A stretch of 64,000 nucleotides of DNA from JAJKIV01 sp036741775 (GCA_036741775.1 DAINRQ010000012.1:1-64000), one strand, 5' to 3'; counted from the first letter of the stretch, positions 26,268 to 36,016 are shown. Translations and numbers: made by a program. Notes: generated by a model from the letters alone, not told the origin.

Positions 26268-26300
26268 TCCTCGCTGAGCCGCGGTTCGCTGAATACTGCG
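26268..26300 (-). promoter_or_regulatory. upstream element shared with the gene at 17835
   Basis: This segment matches 17842-17873 in about 28 of 33 aligned bases with one gap. It lies 48-80 bases before the Gfo/Idh start. Possible common promoter or operator; the rest of 26221-26415 shows nothing else. Confidence 0.35.
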
Positions 26301-26415
26301 CCCGGGTTCCCATCGCTGCTACCCATGATCACCGGGCTCATGAGGGATTTCGGCCGTTCCGGGCGCGGCCGGTCGCGCTCTGGCCGGACTGTGACGCCGG
26401 CCGTACGATTGTCGG

Positions 26416-29400
26416 GTGACCGCCCAGTCGTCCCTCCGCGACACGCTCCAACACTCCCTCGGTCATACGTACCGTCTCGAGCGTGACCTCGGGGGCGGCG
26501 GCATGTCGCGCGTCTTCGTGGCGCACGACTTGTCGTTAGGTAGGGAAGTCGTGGTGAAGGTGTTGCCGCCCGAGCTCGCGGAGGGCCTCAGCGCCGAGCG
26601 GTTCACGCGTGAGGTGAAGCTGGCTGCGCGGCTGCAGCACGCGAACATCGTCCCGGTGCTCACGGCCGGTGACGCCGGTGGGCTGCCGTACTACACGATG
26701 CCGTACGTGCGCGGGCAGTCGCTGCGCGAGCGACTCTCCCGCGAGGGGCCGCTCCCGGTCAGCGAGGCCGTCGGCATCCTCCGTGACGTCACGCGCGCGC
26801 TCGCGTACGCGCACGGCGAGGGTATCGTCCATCGGGACATCAAGCCCGAGAACGTGCTCGTTTCGGGCGGCGCAGCGTTGGTGACGGACTTCGGCATCGC
26901 GAAAGCAGTCTCCGCGTCGGCGACGGCAAGCGCGGGTATCACCGCGGTGGGGATCGCGCTCGGCACCCCAGCATACATGGCTCCCGAGCAGGCCCTCGCG
27001 GATGCGACCGCGGACCATCGCGTCGACCTGTACGCACTCGGCGTGCTCGCGTGGGAATTGCTCGTGGGCCGGCACATGTTCAGCGGGCGGCCGGCGCAGG
27101 CGCTCCTCGCGGCGCACGTTGCGGAGGCGCCGCCGGACCTCGCCACGCAGCGCGCTGACGTTCCTGCAGCGCTCGCCACGCTCGTGATGCGTTTGATCGC
27201 CAAACGGCCTGACGACCGCCCCGCATCGGCGGCCGAGGTGCTACGGCTACTCGACGCCGAGACCACGCCGAGGGCAACGACGCCAACCGAGGCCGCCCTT
27301 CCGAGAGGGTCGCGCCGGCGATACACGGCGTTGCGGCTGGCGGCCCTCGTCGGCGTGGCGCTGCTCGCGCTCGCGGCCGGCGTGATGTGGTGGCGTGCGC
27401 CCCAAGCGCCTTCGAACGTGAGCGCGAGTGCCATTGCCATCGCCCCGTTCCGCGTCGCGGGTGCCGACCCATCGCTCGCGTACTTGCGCGAAGGAATGGT
27501 CGACCTCCTCGCCGCGAAGATCAGCGGCGTCGGTGGCCTGCGCGCGATCGACCCGCGCACGACGCTCGTCACGTGGCGCCGCGCTGCGGGAGGCGACGGC
27601 GACCTCGAAACCGACGCTGCCGTGCGCGTCGCGCGCGACCTCGGTGCTGGGCGGCTCATTCTGGGCGAGATTGCTGGTACGGGCACGACCCTGACGCTCT
27701 CGGCCACTATGCTCGCAGATGTGGGCGGCAGCGAGCCCCCGCGCGCCGTCGAGACCGGCCCGGCGGACAGCCTTCCCGTGCTGGTCGACCGCATTGTAGC
27801 GCGGCTCGTGTCGTTAGGCACCGGGGAGACCGCGCCGCGCCTGGCCGCGCTCACGAGCACGTCGCTTCCCGCGCTGCGGGCGTACCTCGAGGGGCGCTCC
27901 CTCTACCGGGCTAGTAGCACGACGCTGGCGATGCAGGCATTTTTTCGCGCGGTGGAGATCGACTCGAACTTCACCCTTGCGGCACTGGGCCTGATACGTA
28001 CAGTCGGATGGGGCGGCCAGTCCGCAGCCGACCAGGCGCGGGCGACGGCAGTCGGCGGCCGAATCCTGCACCGAGGGCGCGACCGCTTATCCCCGGCCGA
28101 CGCCGCGCTGGCCGACGCCGCGTTAGGCCCCCGATATCCCGCGCCCAAGACCTACGCCGAATGGTTCGCGACCGCCGAGCGGCTCACGACGCTGGCACCG
28201 GAGAATCCCGAGGGCTGGTTCGAGCTCGGCGACGTGCTCTTCCACGGCGGTGGCGTCCTGGGTATCCCCGATGCGGACCAGCGTGCCATCCGCGCGTTCT
28301 CGCACGTGCTCGCGCTCGATTCGGCGTTCACACTCCCGTTCGTGCACCTCGCGTCGCTGTACTCGGAGCTGGGTGACACCGCCGGAGCTCGGCGGCTCTT
28401 CGCAATGCGAGCGCGGGTTGATTCGCTCGCGCAGTCGGGCTTCGCGATGCGCTTCGCGATCCTCGTTGGAGACAGTGCCGCAGCCCGCTCGTTTCGTGCC
28501 GGCATGGAGCGTATGCAGCGCCTGCCACTCACGGCCCTCGTCCTGAGCGCCTTGTTTAACCACTACGGGTTGGACGATGCGCAGCGGGCGCTCGACCTGC
28601 TCGCTCCGGAGGCGATCACGGGAGACACGAGGACGTTGCATACGTCACTCGCACACCGCGTCGCGACGGAGCGCGGGCGCCCGCGCGAAGCCGAGGCGGT
28701 AGTGAAAGGGACACTCTCTACGCCGTCCATCGCCTCCGACGTCGCGCTCACTGCAGTGCTCGCCGGCGGTGACTCCGCGGTCGGCGCCGAAGCCGCGGGC
28801 AAGCTCGAACCCATCGTCGCCGCAGCACTGAAGACCGCACTCGCCGGCGTGCCGCCCAGTTCGGAGGGGGCCGCTCCGGCAACGGCGCTGAACGATCACG
28901 TGGATGCCCCGCTCGTACTTGCCCAGTACCGGCTCGCCATGGGCGATGCGTCAGTGGCGAAGCGCGTGATCCCGTGGCTGCGGAGCTACGTGCCGCCGAA
29001 GGACAGCGCGTGGCTTCGTGAGTTTCCGGAAGCCCGTGCGCTGCTGCTCGACGCACAGGTGGCGGCGCTCGAGCGCCGACCCGACGCGGCAGTGGTGCTC
29101 GCGCAACTCGACAGCGCCACCCGGTTCGGCCAACACGACCCGCGCTTCACGACGGTGAGCAGCCTCGTGGCGGCGCGGTTGTGGGAGAACCGGGGCGACG
29201 TAGGGCGGGCGCTCGCCGCGCTCCGGCGCCGCCTCCGAGGGATTGGCCCCAACCACTACGAGTCGACCTGGCAGCGCGAGCTCGGCCGACTCGCGGCGCT
29301 CGCGGGCGAGCGGGAAGCGGCGATCCGCGCCTACCGGATCTACCTCGTGCGTCGCGCAAGCCCGGAGCCGGCACTCGCGGCGGAGGTCGCGCACGTTCGC

Positions 29401-29442
29401 GCGGAGCTCGCGCGGCTGGAGCGCGCCAGTGCCGGGCGTTAG
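26416..29442 (+). CDS. membrane Ser/Thr protein kinase with extracytoplasmic helical-repeat domain
   Basis: 1008 residues from GTG 26416. A Hanks-type kinase occupies ~20-280: GGGGMSRVF loop, Lys48 (VVKVL), H139-R-D-I-K-P-E-N, D158-F-G, and PAYMAPEQA as activation-segment end; all catalytic residues are present. One TM helix (about 306-325, LRLAALVGVALLALAAGVMWW region) follows. Outside the membrane there is an adenylate-cyclase-associated type domain (IAIAPFRV ... LREGMVDLLAAKI) and then TPR-like helices to the C-terminus. This layout is highly expanded in Gemmatimonadota and Acidobacteriota and is thought to couple an outer signal to cytoplasmic phosphorylation. The stop TAG lies within a CGTTAGGC heptamer. 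It is transcribed alone. Confidence 0.9.
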   Translation: MTAQSSLRDTLQHSLGHTYRLERDLGGGGMSRVFVAHDLSLGREVVVKVLPPELAEGLSAERFTREVKLAARLQHANIVPVLTAGDAGGLPYYTMPYVRGQSLRERLSREGPLPVSEAVGILRDVTRALAYAHGEGIVHRDIKPENVLVSGGAALVTDFGIAKAVSASATASAGITAVGIALGTPAYMAPEQALADATADHRVDLYALGVLAWELLVGRHMFSGRPAQALLAAHVAEAPPDLATQRADVPAALATLVMRLIAKRPDDRPASAAEVLRLLDAETTPRATTPTEAALPRGSRRRYTALRLAALVGVALLALAAGVMWWRAPQAPSNVSASAIAIAPFRVAGADPSLAYLREGMVDLLAAKISGVGGLRAIDPRTTLVTWRRAAGGDGDLETDAAVRVARDLGAGRLILGEIAGTGTTLTLSATMLADVGGSEPPRAVETGPADSLPVLVDRIVARLVSLGTGETAPRLAALTSTSLPALRAYLEGRSLYRASSTTLAMQAFFRAVEIDSNFTLAALGLIRTVGWGGQSAADQARATAVGGRILHRGRDRLSPADAALADAALGPRYPAPKTYAEWFATAERLTTLAPENPEGWFELGDVLFHGGGVLGIPDADQRAIRAFSHVLALDSAFTLPFVHLASLYSELGDTAGARRLFAMRARVDSLAQSGFAMRFAILVGDSAAARSFRAGMERMQRLPLTALVLSALFNHYGLDDAQRALDLLAPEAITGDTRTLHTSLAHRVATERGRPREAEAVVKGTLSTPSIASDVALTAVLAGGDSAVGAEAAGKLEPIVAAALKTALAGVPPSSEGAAPATALNDHVDAPLVLAQYRLAMGDASVAKRVIPWLRSYVPPKDSAWLREFPEARALLLDAQVAALERRPDAAVVLAQLDSATRFGQHDPRFTTVSSLVAARLWENRGDVGRALAALRRRLRGIGPNHYESTWQRELGRLAALAGEREAAIRAYRIYLVRRASPEPALAAEVAHVRAELARLERASAGR

Positions 29443-29493
29443 GCGCGGTGCCGACGTGCAGCGCTGACGTCGACTTCCCGGTCCCATGTTCTG

Positions 29494-32175
29494 CTACTCG
29501 GCCTGAAGCGCGGTCTTCGGGTCGACGGCAGCCGCGCGCATCGCCGGGACCCAGCTCGCGGCAATGGTCACGCCGAGCATCACCGCCGTCACCAGGCCGA
29601 ATACGGCCGGGTCGCGGGGCGACTGGTGAAAGAGCAGGGGAGCGATCCACGTTCCACCCGCGATCGACACGACGCTGCCGATCACGATGCCGGCGAGCGC
29701 GACCCGCACGCTCTCCGCCACTACCAGTCGGACGATCCCCGCCGGCGCTGCACCGAGGGCCAGGCGCACGCCCAGCTCGCGCTTTCGCTGCGCGACGCCA
29801 TAGGCAATCGTGCTGTACAGACCGATCGCGGCGAGCACGAGCGCCAGCGAGCCAAACGCCGTGAACAGAGCCGCGCCCACGATCCATGAGCGGAATTGCG
29901 CGTCCACAATGTCGCGGAGCAGGCCAACGGTGACGAACGAGGTTCCGGGCATGTCGCGCTGGAGTCGGGTCCGCACCGGCTCGACGAGGCGGCTCGGGTC
30001 GCCCCGCGCGCGCACGAAGAGACCTCCTTCCTGTGGGAGCCACTGGTCGGCCGGCAGATAGTAGAAGAAGAGGTCCGGCTCGGCTTCGATCGTTCGCGAA
30101 TGGATGTCCTGGGCGATACCCACTACGTACGTACACGGCGTGGAGTCCGCGCCCACCCTGAAGCACCGGCCTATTGCGTCCTGTCCGGGCCAGAGTGCCG
30201 CGCCCATCGACTCACCGATCACTGCGACGCGCCGCGCGCCGTGGACGTCCGTGTTCTCGATGCCGCGCCCACGGACGATTCGCGTGCCCATCGTCGCGAA
30301 GTAGTCGGCCGACACCATGTTGACGTTGAATCGACCGAGCCGGCTCACCGAATCGATCCCCGTGACGAAGATCGGCCAGGAGGATTCGCCCGCGAACGGA
30401 ATCGACTCCCGGAGCGACGCGTGTGTCACGCCCGGGACGCTCGTGGCCGATTCGAGCAGGCGGAGCCGGAGCGCGACAGTCCTGGCGCTGTCGAGCCTGA
30501 CGTCTCGCATGGTGAGGGAGACGACGAGCACCGAATCGGCGTCGAATCCCAACGGGACATCGCGCACGTTGCGGAGACTTCGAACGAACAGCGCCGCGCC
30601 GACGAGGAGTACCACGGAGAGCGCGCTCTGCACGATGAGCAGCGCGGTCCTCGAGCCGGCGCGCTCCGCCGTCCCGTCGCGCGCACCGGCCTTGAGGTCC
30701 CCGGTCAGGCTCGCCTTCCCCGCCTGCATCATGGGCGCGAGCCCGGTCAGCAGGCCGACACCTAACGCGACAGCCCCGATGAAAAGGAGCGTTCGCCGGT
30801 CGGCCACGAGCGCCGCGGGTTCGGTGCCGGGAAGAAGGAGAGCGCGCAGCACGTTGCTTCCCCAGACGGCAATGAGGGCGCCCGTCACGGCGCCAAGGAA
30901 GGCGAGGACCATGCCTTCGGTAAGCAGCTGGCCGAACAACCGTCGTCGACTCACGCCGAGCGCGATGCGAATCGCGATCTCGCGGCGTCGGCGAATCGTG
31001 CGCGCCACGAGCAGGTTGGCGACGTTCGCGCAGGCAATGAGTAGCACGATCAGTGTGACGCCCGAAAGCCAGGTGGCGACCCGGGCTACGCTCGACCGTT
31101 CGGGGCCTCGTTCGGTCAGGATCGACGCCGCAATCGCCCGAGGCCGAAGGCGGGTCAGGTCGCCCGTCCGCCCCTCGGCATCGAACTGCGCCTGGTAGCT
31201 CCGCCGAAGCGCGTTCGTCAGGTCGGCGGTCGCCGCGGTAACCGTGACTCCCGACTTTCGCCTGACGATGATGCCCAGTCCAAACGCCGTGCCGTATGTG
31301 GTCGCCCATTCCGGTCTGCGGCGACTGGCGGCGAACGTCGCGACGGGAACGAACACCGCCGGGGGCTGATACGGCCACAGACCGACGAACCCATCGGGCG
31401 CAACGCCAATGATCGTATAGGCGACTGCGTCGATTTGCAGCGTCGATCCCAACACGTCGCGCCGTGAACCGAACTGCGTTTCCCACAGCCTCTGGCTCAG
31501 CACCGCGACGGGCGCCGGCGTCGGGGGTTCGTCCTCGCTCGCGGTGAAGTACCGTCCGATGACGGGCGGAGCGTCGAAGAAGCCGAAGAAGCCAGCGCTG
31601 ACGATCGCGACGTTTCGAAGCTGTGTCTCGTTCCTGACACCGACAGCGAGCGTCTTGAGCGCGACACCCGCCGCCTCCGAGAACGCCGTCGACCACCTAA
31701 CGAGATCGCGATACCGCGCGTACTGGCCGCCCGTCTGCGTTTCCTCGCCCTGGAGGGTTGTGCGGTACAGGTACACCCGGTGCACCGACGCCGGATCCAC
31801 CATGAACGCCGGTGGGCGAAACAGCAATCGATCCACGAGCGAGAACATCGCTGCGTTGGCGCCGATGCCGAGCGCCAGGGTGAGTGTCACTCCCAGCGTG
31901 AACGCAGGATTCCGGCGGAGGTCGCGGAGCGTGTACGTGGCGTCCTGCCACAACGCCTCGAGCGACGGCCAGAGCCAGACCGCGCGCGCCTCCTCGCGCA
32001 TGAGCGTCGCGTTGCCCATCACCCGGCGCGCCTGAATGCGTGCGTCATCGGGGCGCGTACCGCGCTGGATGAGGTCGCGCTCGATCATGTCACGGTGAAA
32101 CGCGAGCTCATCCTCGAGGTCGGCGTGATTGGACCGAAGTCGGAACCAGTAAGCGAGGCGGCGAAGGAGACGCAT
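29494..32175 (-). CDS. ADOP-type ABC transporter permease (duplicated MacB/FtsX)
   Basis: 893 residues. N-terminal ADOP helper domain (ADLEDELAFHRDMIERDLI, about 18-70), first TM (LGVTLTLALGIGANAAMF), MacB-like periplasmic domain (SAGFFGFFDAPPVIGRYF), FtsX helices (LLIACANVANLLVARTIR), a second periplasmic domain (SADYFATMGTRIVRGRG) and a final FtsX set (GLYSTIAYGVAQRKRELGVR). It ends at AVDPKTALQAE. It lies 12 bases after the PadR gene at 32188 and is surely regulated with it. The ATPase partner is not encoded here. It resembles the copies at 17920 and 57742. Confidence 0.9.
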   Translation of the reverse strand: MRLLRRLAYWFRLRSNHADLEDELAFHRDMIERDLIQRGTRPDDARIQARRVMGNATLMREEARAVWLWPSLEALWQDATYTLRDLRRNPAFTLGVTLTLALGIGANAAMFSLVDRLLFRPPAFMVDPASVHRVYLYRTTLQGEETQTGGQYARYRDLVRWSTAFSEAAGVALKTLAVGVRNETQLRNVAIVSAGFFGFFDAPPVIGRYFTASEDEPPTPAPVAVLSQRLWETQFGSRRDVLGSTLQIDAVAYTIIGVAPDGFVGLWPYQPPAVFVPVATFAASRRRPEWATTYGTAFGLGIIVRRKSGVTVTAATADLTNALRRSYQAQFDAEGRTGDLTRLRPRAIAASILTERGPERSSVARVATWLSGVTLIVLLIACANVANLLVARTIRRRREIAIRIALGVSRRRLFGQLLTEGMVLAFLGAVTGALIAVWGSNVLRALLLPGTEPAALVADRRTLLFIGAVALGVGLLTGLAPMMQAGKASLTGDLKAGARDGTAERAGSRTALLIVQSALSVVLLVGAALFVRSLRNVRDVPLGFDADSVLVVSLTMRDVRLDSARTVALRLRLLESATSVPGVTHASLRESIPFAGESSWPIFVTGIDSVSRLGRFNVNMVSADYFATMGTRIVRGRGIENTDVHGARRVAVIGESMGAALWPGQDAIGRCFRVGADSTPCTYVVGIAQDIHSRTIEAEPDLFFYYLPADQWLPQEGGLFVRARGDPSRLVEPVRTRLQRDMPGTSFVTVGLLRDIVDAQFRSWIVGAALFTAFGSLALVLAAIGLYSTIAYGVAQRKRELGVRLALGAAPAGIVRLVVAESVRVALAGIVIGSVVSIAGGTWIAPLLFHQSPRDPAVFGLVTAVMLGVTIAASWVPAMRAAAVDPKTALQAE

Positions 32176-32187
32176 GGGTCCCGGACC

Positions 32188-32523
32188 TTACGCGAAATCC
32201 AACACCATACGGATGGCCGCGACGATGCGGTCGAATTCCTCGCGTTCCGCGGCGAGCTGCTTTCGCCCAGCGGCGGTCAACGTGTAGAATCGGGCGCGCC
32301 GGTTGTTCTCGGACACCCCCCACTCCGGCTTGATGTAGCCGTCGAACGTTAGGCGCTGGAGCGCCGGGTAGAGCGAGCTTTCCCCGACCCGAAACACGTC
32401 CTGCGACAGCTCGCGGACGCGCTGGGCGATGCCGTAACCGTGCTTCGGCCCACGGACGAGCGTGCGGAGGATGAGGAGGTCGAGCGTGCCCGGCAGCAAC
32501 TCCGCAGGGTCGGGCTTGCGCAC
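32188..32523 (-). CDS. PadR-family repressor of the adjacent permease
   Basis: 111 residues from GTG 32523. Typical PadR: LLPGTLDLLILRTLVRGPKHGYGIAQRVRE, then SLYPALQRLTFDGYIKPEW for the recognition helix, wing NRRARFYTLTAAGRKQL and a short C-terminal dimerisation helix (subfamily 2, short). It is the first gene of an operon with the ADOP permease. Two identical-arm palindromes upstream flank the promoter, which points to negative autoregulation. Confidence 0.9.
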   Translation of the reverse strand: MRKPDPAELLPGTLDLLILRTLVRGPKHGYGIAQRVRELSQDVFRVGESSLYPALQRLTFDGYIKPEWGVSENNRRARFYTLTAAGRKQLAAEREEFDRIVAAIRMVLDFA

Positions 32524-32531
32524 GGTGGCAC

Positions 32532-32603
32532 TCCCATCGATAGACGATGGGAATTGTCGCGCCGGTGGCGGAACCCGTCAAGTCCCATCGATGCGCGATG
32601 GGA
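32532..32603 (-). promoter_or_regulatory. promoter bracketed by two 21-bp PadR operators
   Basis: Two dyads share the arms TCCCATCG / CGATGGGA around five bases, at 32532-32552 and 32583-32603. On the minus strand TTGACG (32581-32576), a 17-base spacer and GACAAT (32558-32553) lie exactly between them. The repressor would cover both sides of the promoter. Confidence 0.8.
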
Positions 32604-32645
32604 GTGAGCGGCAGCCAGGCCGCGCGGGTCCAGAACGTCTGACCC

Positions 32646-32945
32646 TCAGCCCTCGATCCGGTAGATCTCCCGCCGGCCACTCTCGACCAGCTCGTGGTAG
32701 CCTGCCATCGCGTTCCGCACGGACTCGTTCCCCATCAGCGTCTGCTCGACCATGAAGAACTCATCCACCGTCTCGACGGTCACCTCGGCGACGAGCGTCC
32801 AGAAGGCCTCGCCGCTGACGTCGCTCAGCAGCCTCATTGGGGGCCGACCAGTCTCCTGCAACGCAGCCGAGAGCGCCCGGAACTTGTCGAGCAACGGGCG
32901 GACCTTCCCCGGTTTGCAGTTCAATACTTCGCGGATGATGTACAT
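32646..32945 (-). CDS. small dimeric alpha/beta-barrel protein (NIPSNAP/ABM-like)
   Basis: 99 residues. MYIIREVLNCKPGKVRPLLDKF opens with the strand-helix pattern of ferredoxin-like alpha/beta barrels, and FWTLVAEVTVETVDEFFMVEQTL repeats strand and helix. Such proteins act as small oxygenases, isomerases or binding proteins, often beside flavin monooxygenases. No catalytic residue can be named. It follows the flavin oxidoreductase gene on the same strand (16-base gap), so both belong to one operon. Confidence 0.7.
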   Translation of the reverse strand: MYIIREVLNCKPGKVRPLLDKFRALSAALQETGRPPMRLLSDVSGEAFWTLVAEVTVETVDEFFMVEQTLMGNESVRNAMAGYHELVESGRREIYRIEG

Positions 32946-32961
32946 GTCACCTCCCTATCGG

Positions 32962-34170
32962 TCACGCAACTGCCGCCGCGGTGATCACGCTGTCCAGGTT
33001 CTCCCGGGACATGAAGGCGCCTAACGGCCTCGCACCGGTGATGGCGGAGAAGAAGTCGTTGGTGGCCTGCTGGTTGTCGCGGAGCGCCGCGAACAGCTCC
33101 TGCATGTGCGGGGGCGGCGGCTCCAGTTGTGCGAGCTCGTACGCGAACTCGCACATGGCTCGGACGCGGTCGTTGCGCGAACGTTCCACCGCCTCGAGCG
33201 CGCTGCTCAGGTCGTCTCGGCCGGAGAATCCAGCATCGATCGCGTCCGTAAGCTGTTCGGCCTCGATGAACGCATCGCTCATCCCCTGCGCCGTGATCGG
33301 GTCGCGATTGTAGCTCGCATCGCCGACGAGCGCCCACCCTTTCCCATACGGCTTCCGGAAGTAGGTAGGCACCCCGGCCGTTCCGTACCATGTCTCCTCG
33401 CGCTGCCCGGCGTTCACACGGGTGGCAAAGTCGGGCGCCATGGCGAGCGCGCGCTGCACGTGGCCCTCGACGTCGGCTCGCACCGCGGCGAAGTCCCGCG
33501 CCGGCCAGTTCACCATCACGAGGAGAAGATCATTGTTCGTCGGAACCCCGCCGAACGCGCAGTGCTCGCGCATGTGCAGCGCGATGTCGTCCTGTGGTAC
33601 GCCGCTGAAGTACGAGTAGTACGCACACGCAGCGATCGGGCGGTGGTCGTATTCCTGCGCTCTCGCCTGTTTCGCAACGAGTGAATGAATGCCGTCCGCG
33701 CCGATGACGATGCGAGCTCGCTCCTCGACGGTCGCTCCGTTTCGCTGCCGCCCCCGGATGCCGACGACCGTGTCGCCATCGAACAGCAACCGCTCGACCG
33801 TGAACGCAGGGCGAATCTCGGCCCCGCTCGCCGCCGCTGCGGCGACGAGAATAGCGTCGAGCACCTTGCGACGAGGGCAGAAACCGCCGCGACCGCCGTT
33901 CGCATCGGGAACGGTGCCGCGTAGCGTGAACGGTCCAAAGTCGAACGTGATCGGGCGACCGATCGGCGGTGCGCCGGCAGACTCGAGCGCTTGCGAGAGC
34001 CCCCACCGTGCCAGCACGTCGACGCCGTGCGGCCAGAGGATGTGCGTCGAGATCGTGTCGCTCGGAAAGGTGGCCTTGTCGACCAACAATACCCGGTACC
34101 CTTTACGCGCCAATAGCATGCTGGTGGGTGAGCCGGCGCATCGCGCGCCAACAATGATCGCATCGTACAT
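32962..34170 (-). CDS. FAD-dependent oxidoreductase (geranylgeranyl reductase/PHBH type)
   Basis: 402 residues from ATG 34170, with GGAGGG just before it. The N-terminal dinucleotide fold is atypical in its third glycine (YDAIIVGARCAGSPTSMLLA), but Asp31-type acidic end (LLVDKATFP) is present. RIVIGADGIHSLVAKQ is the DG motif and GWALVGDASYNRDPITAQGMSDA is the GD motif that binds FAD ribityl. The chain matches flavin monooxygenases and reductases acting on lipids or aromatic compounds. It is encoded downstream of a LuxR-type regulator (136-base gap) and upstream of a small barrel protein, so the three may form a regulated oxidation module. Confidence 0.85.
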   Translation of the reverse strand: MYDAIIVGARCAGSPTSMLLARKGYRVLLVDKATFPSDTISTHILWPHGVDVLARWGLSQALESAGAPPIGRPITFDFGPFTLRGTVPDANGGRGGFCPRRKVLDAILVAAAAASGAEIRPAFTVERLLFDGDTVVGIRGRQRNGATVEERARIVIGADGIHSLVAKQARAQEYDHRPIAACAYYSYFSGVPQDDIALHMREHCAFGGVPTNNDLLLVMVNWPARDFAAVRADVEGHVQRALAMAPDFATRVNAGQREETWYGTAGVPTYFRKPYGKGWALVGDASYNRDPITAQGMSDAFIEAEQLTDAIDAGFSGRDDLSSALEAVERSRNDRVRAMCEFAYELAQLEPPPPHMQELFAALRDNQQATNDFFSAITGARPLGAFMSRENLDSVITAAAVA

Positions 34171-34306
34171 CCACCCTCCCTCGCATTCTTGCCCGACACC
34201 GCGTCGTGCATGCTGCAAGGTGAGGGGTCGCACCCGGTCCCCGCGTCGGCGAGAACACCCATTCGCTCACGCAACGCGAATGGGTAGATGGCGCCACGGG
34301 GTAGTC

Positions 34307-35929
34307 TCAGAGGAGTGCGTGCTCGTAGGCAACCGCTATCGCGGCGGCGCGTGATGGCACGTTGAGCTTCGTGAGGATGTTGCTCACGTGCCGATCGACC
34401 GTACGCTCGCTCACCGACAGCTGAGCTGCGATCGCCTTGTTCGTCGAGCCGGTCGCGATCAGGCGGAGCACCTGCTGCTCGCGAGGCGAGAGCTTCGTTC
34501 CCTCGACGGACGCGACAGTTCCCATCAGGTGGTCGATGCGGCCCAGGTCGCCTCGTGCGCAAAGCCGCTCGAACACCGCCCGGGCCGCCGCGAGCTCCAA
34601 CGCCGTCGTTTCCTTATCGTGAAGCGCCTGACACGCGAGCGCGATCATCACGCGGACGCGTGCGGCATCATAAGGAACGTCGAGGTGCGTCCACCACTCG
34701 AACGCGCGCCGGAGTGGGCCGAGTGCTGCATCCGGCTTGCCTTCAGCGAGTTCGATCGCGCCTTCCGCCTGCGCGGCCGCGGCTCGCAACGCGTTCGCGT
34801 CCAGCGCCTCGGAGAGCTCGCGGAGCTCGCGCCATGCTTCACGCGCGTCATCCTTCTCGCCCGCCGCGAGCAGGACCTCGATGCAGCTCGGCAGCAATCG
34901 CGCACGCGCCGGTTTGCGCGTGGTCCCGTGCAGTGCTCGACGCATGGCCGCGCACGCCGTCTCGACCTGGCCTTCCGCTAACCGGAGGAGTGCGAGCCCC
35001 GGCTGGGGGTCGTACCCCAACTGACTCGCCGCACGGTACGCCTCCTCGGCTTCTGCGTGTTCACCGCGGAGGCGATGGATTTCGCCCTGTTGATACAACG
35101 CGGCCGGCGGAGGCTTCATGCTCCCGCGATTCGCGCGATCGCATGCGCGGCAGGCATCCTCCAACGCATCGGACCACGAGCCGTGTGACTGTAGAACCTC
35201 GGCACGGTGCACCAGACACACGCTGCTGAACGCGACGGGCTCGGACTGGCGATCACACCATCTCGAAAAGGCGAACGTCCATTCGCGCGCGCGGCTCAGC
35301 GCGTACACACGGGTGCACGCCGCGAGCACACTGCAGTACATGAGCCCCGTGGTAATCGGCGACAGCTCGCCGGCCACGACGGGGAGCATCATCTCATCGA
35401 GCAGGTCGAGACCGGCGGCGATCTGTTGCTGCTCGATGAGTGCGCGGGCTTCGACGTGGCGGGCCATGGCAATCAGATCCGCATCGCCGAAACGCTCACC
35501 GATCAGCGCGGCCGAGGCTGCGCGTGCCTGGGCCGTCGCGGCGCCGCCTTCGCCGAGGGTCCGCTCGGTGCCGTGCAGTGACAGGTAGCCCTGTTCGACG
35601 CAATCGTGTTGCGCGATGAGGCGCTGGCCGCGTGCGATCCAGGCGTTCGACTGCGCGATCTCCCCGCGGAACAGGAGACTCATGCCGAGCCAGAAGGCGG
35701 CTCGCGCGGCGTTTTCCGGACGGCCTTGCTCGAGCTGGACGTGATAGAGACGGTCGAAGTAGCGCTCGAAATCGAGCTCGTGGCCGAGCAGGTACGCGAC
35801 GGTGCCGAGGCGCTGGAGGTCGTCGCAGTCCAAGGGAGCAGCCTGATCCGCGAGGCGTAGCGCTTCGAACGCACCGTGCCACGCGCCGCGGTCGTAGCAC
35901 GCTCGGCCGTGCTCGAGATCCTTCGACAT
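34307..35929 (-). CDS. LuxR-type transcription factor with long TPR-like sensor region
   Basis: 540 residues from ATG 35929. Residues ~1-460 are tandem helical repeats of TPR type (for example RAAFWLGMSLLFRGEIAQSN and AALYQQGEIHRLRGEHAEAE). The C-terminus is a GerE/LuxR helix-turn-helix: LSPREQQVLRLIATGSTNKA then ERTVDRHVSNILTKL. No ATPase (Walker) domain is seen, so it is a short relative of MalT-like regulators, perhaps sensing a ligand or protein through the repeats. It precedes the flavin oxidoreductase gene on the same strand and diverges from the DUF1538/PII operon, so it could control either side. Confidence 0.85.
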   Translation of the reverse strand: MSKDLEHGRACYDRGAWHGAFEALRLADQAAPLDCDDLQRLGTVAYLLGHELDFERYFDRLYHVQLEQGRPENAARAAFWLGMSLLFRGEIAQSNAWIARGQRLIAQHDCVEQGYLSLHGTERTLGEGGAATAQARAASAALIGERFGDADLIAMARHVEARALIEQQQIAAGLDLLDEMMLPVVAGELSPITTGLMYCSVLAACTRVYALSRAREWTFAFSRWCDRQSEPVAFSSVCLVHRAEVLQSHGSWSDALEDACRACDRANRGSMKPPPAALYQQGEIHRLRGEHAEAEEAYRAASQLGYDPQPGLALLRLAEGQVETACAAMRRALHGTTRKPARARLLPSCIEVLLAAGEKDDAREAWRELRELSEALDANALRAAAAQAEGAIELAEGKPDAALGPLRRAFEWWTHLDVPYDAARVRVMIALACQALHDKETTALELAAARAVFERLCARGDLGRIDHLMGTVASVEGTKLSPREQQVLRLIATGSTNKAIAAQLSVSERTVDRHVSNILTKLNVPSRAAAIAVAYEHALL

Positions 35930-35993
35930 GTTGCAACATAGCACGGCGAATCATTGACGTCGCTATGCTCGAGAACCAGGTTCGACGGTCCCG

Positions 35994-36006
35994 TGTGAGT
36001 CTCACA
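35994..36006. promoter_or_regulatory. 13-bp perfect dyad before the DUF1538 operon
   Basis: TGTGAG and CTCACA around one base, ending ten bases before ATG 36017 in the divergent gap between the LuxR gene and DUF1538. A possible operator; short enough to be chance. Confidence 0.35.
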
Positions 36007-36016
36007 TCAGTCTGGC

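Noticed and set aside
30212..31696. 494-codon frame within the second permease gene
   Set aside because: Same strand, other frame; product is Arg-rich without membrane segments.
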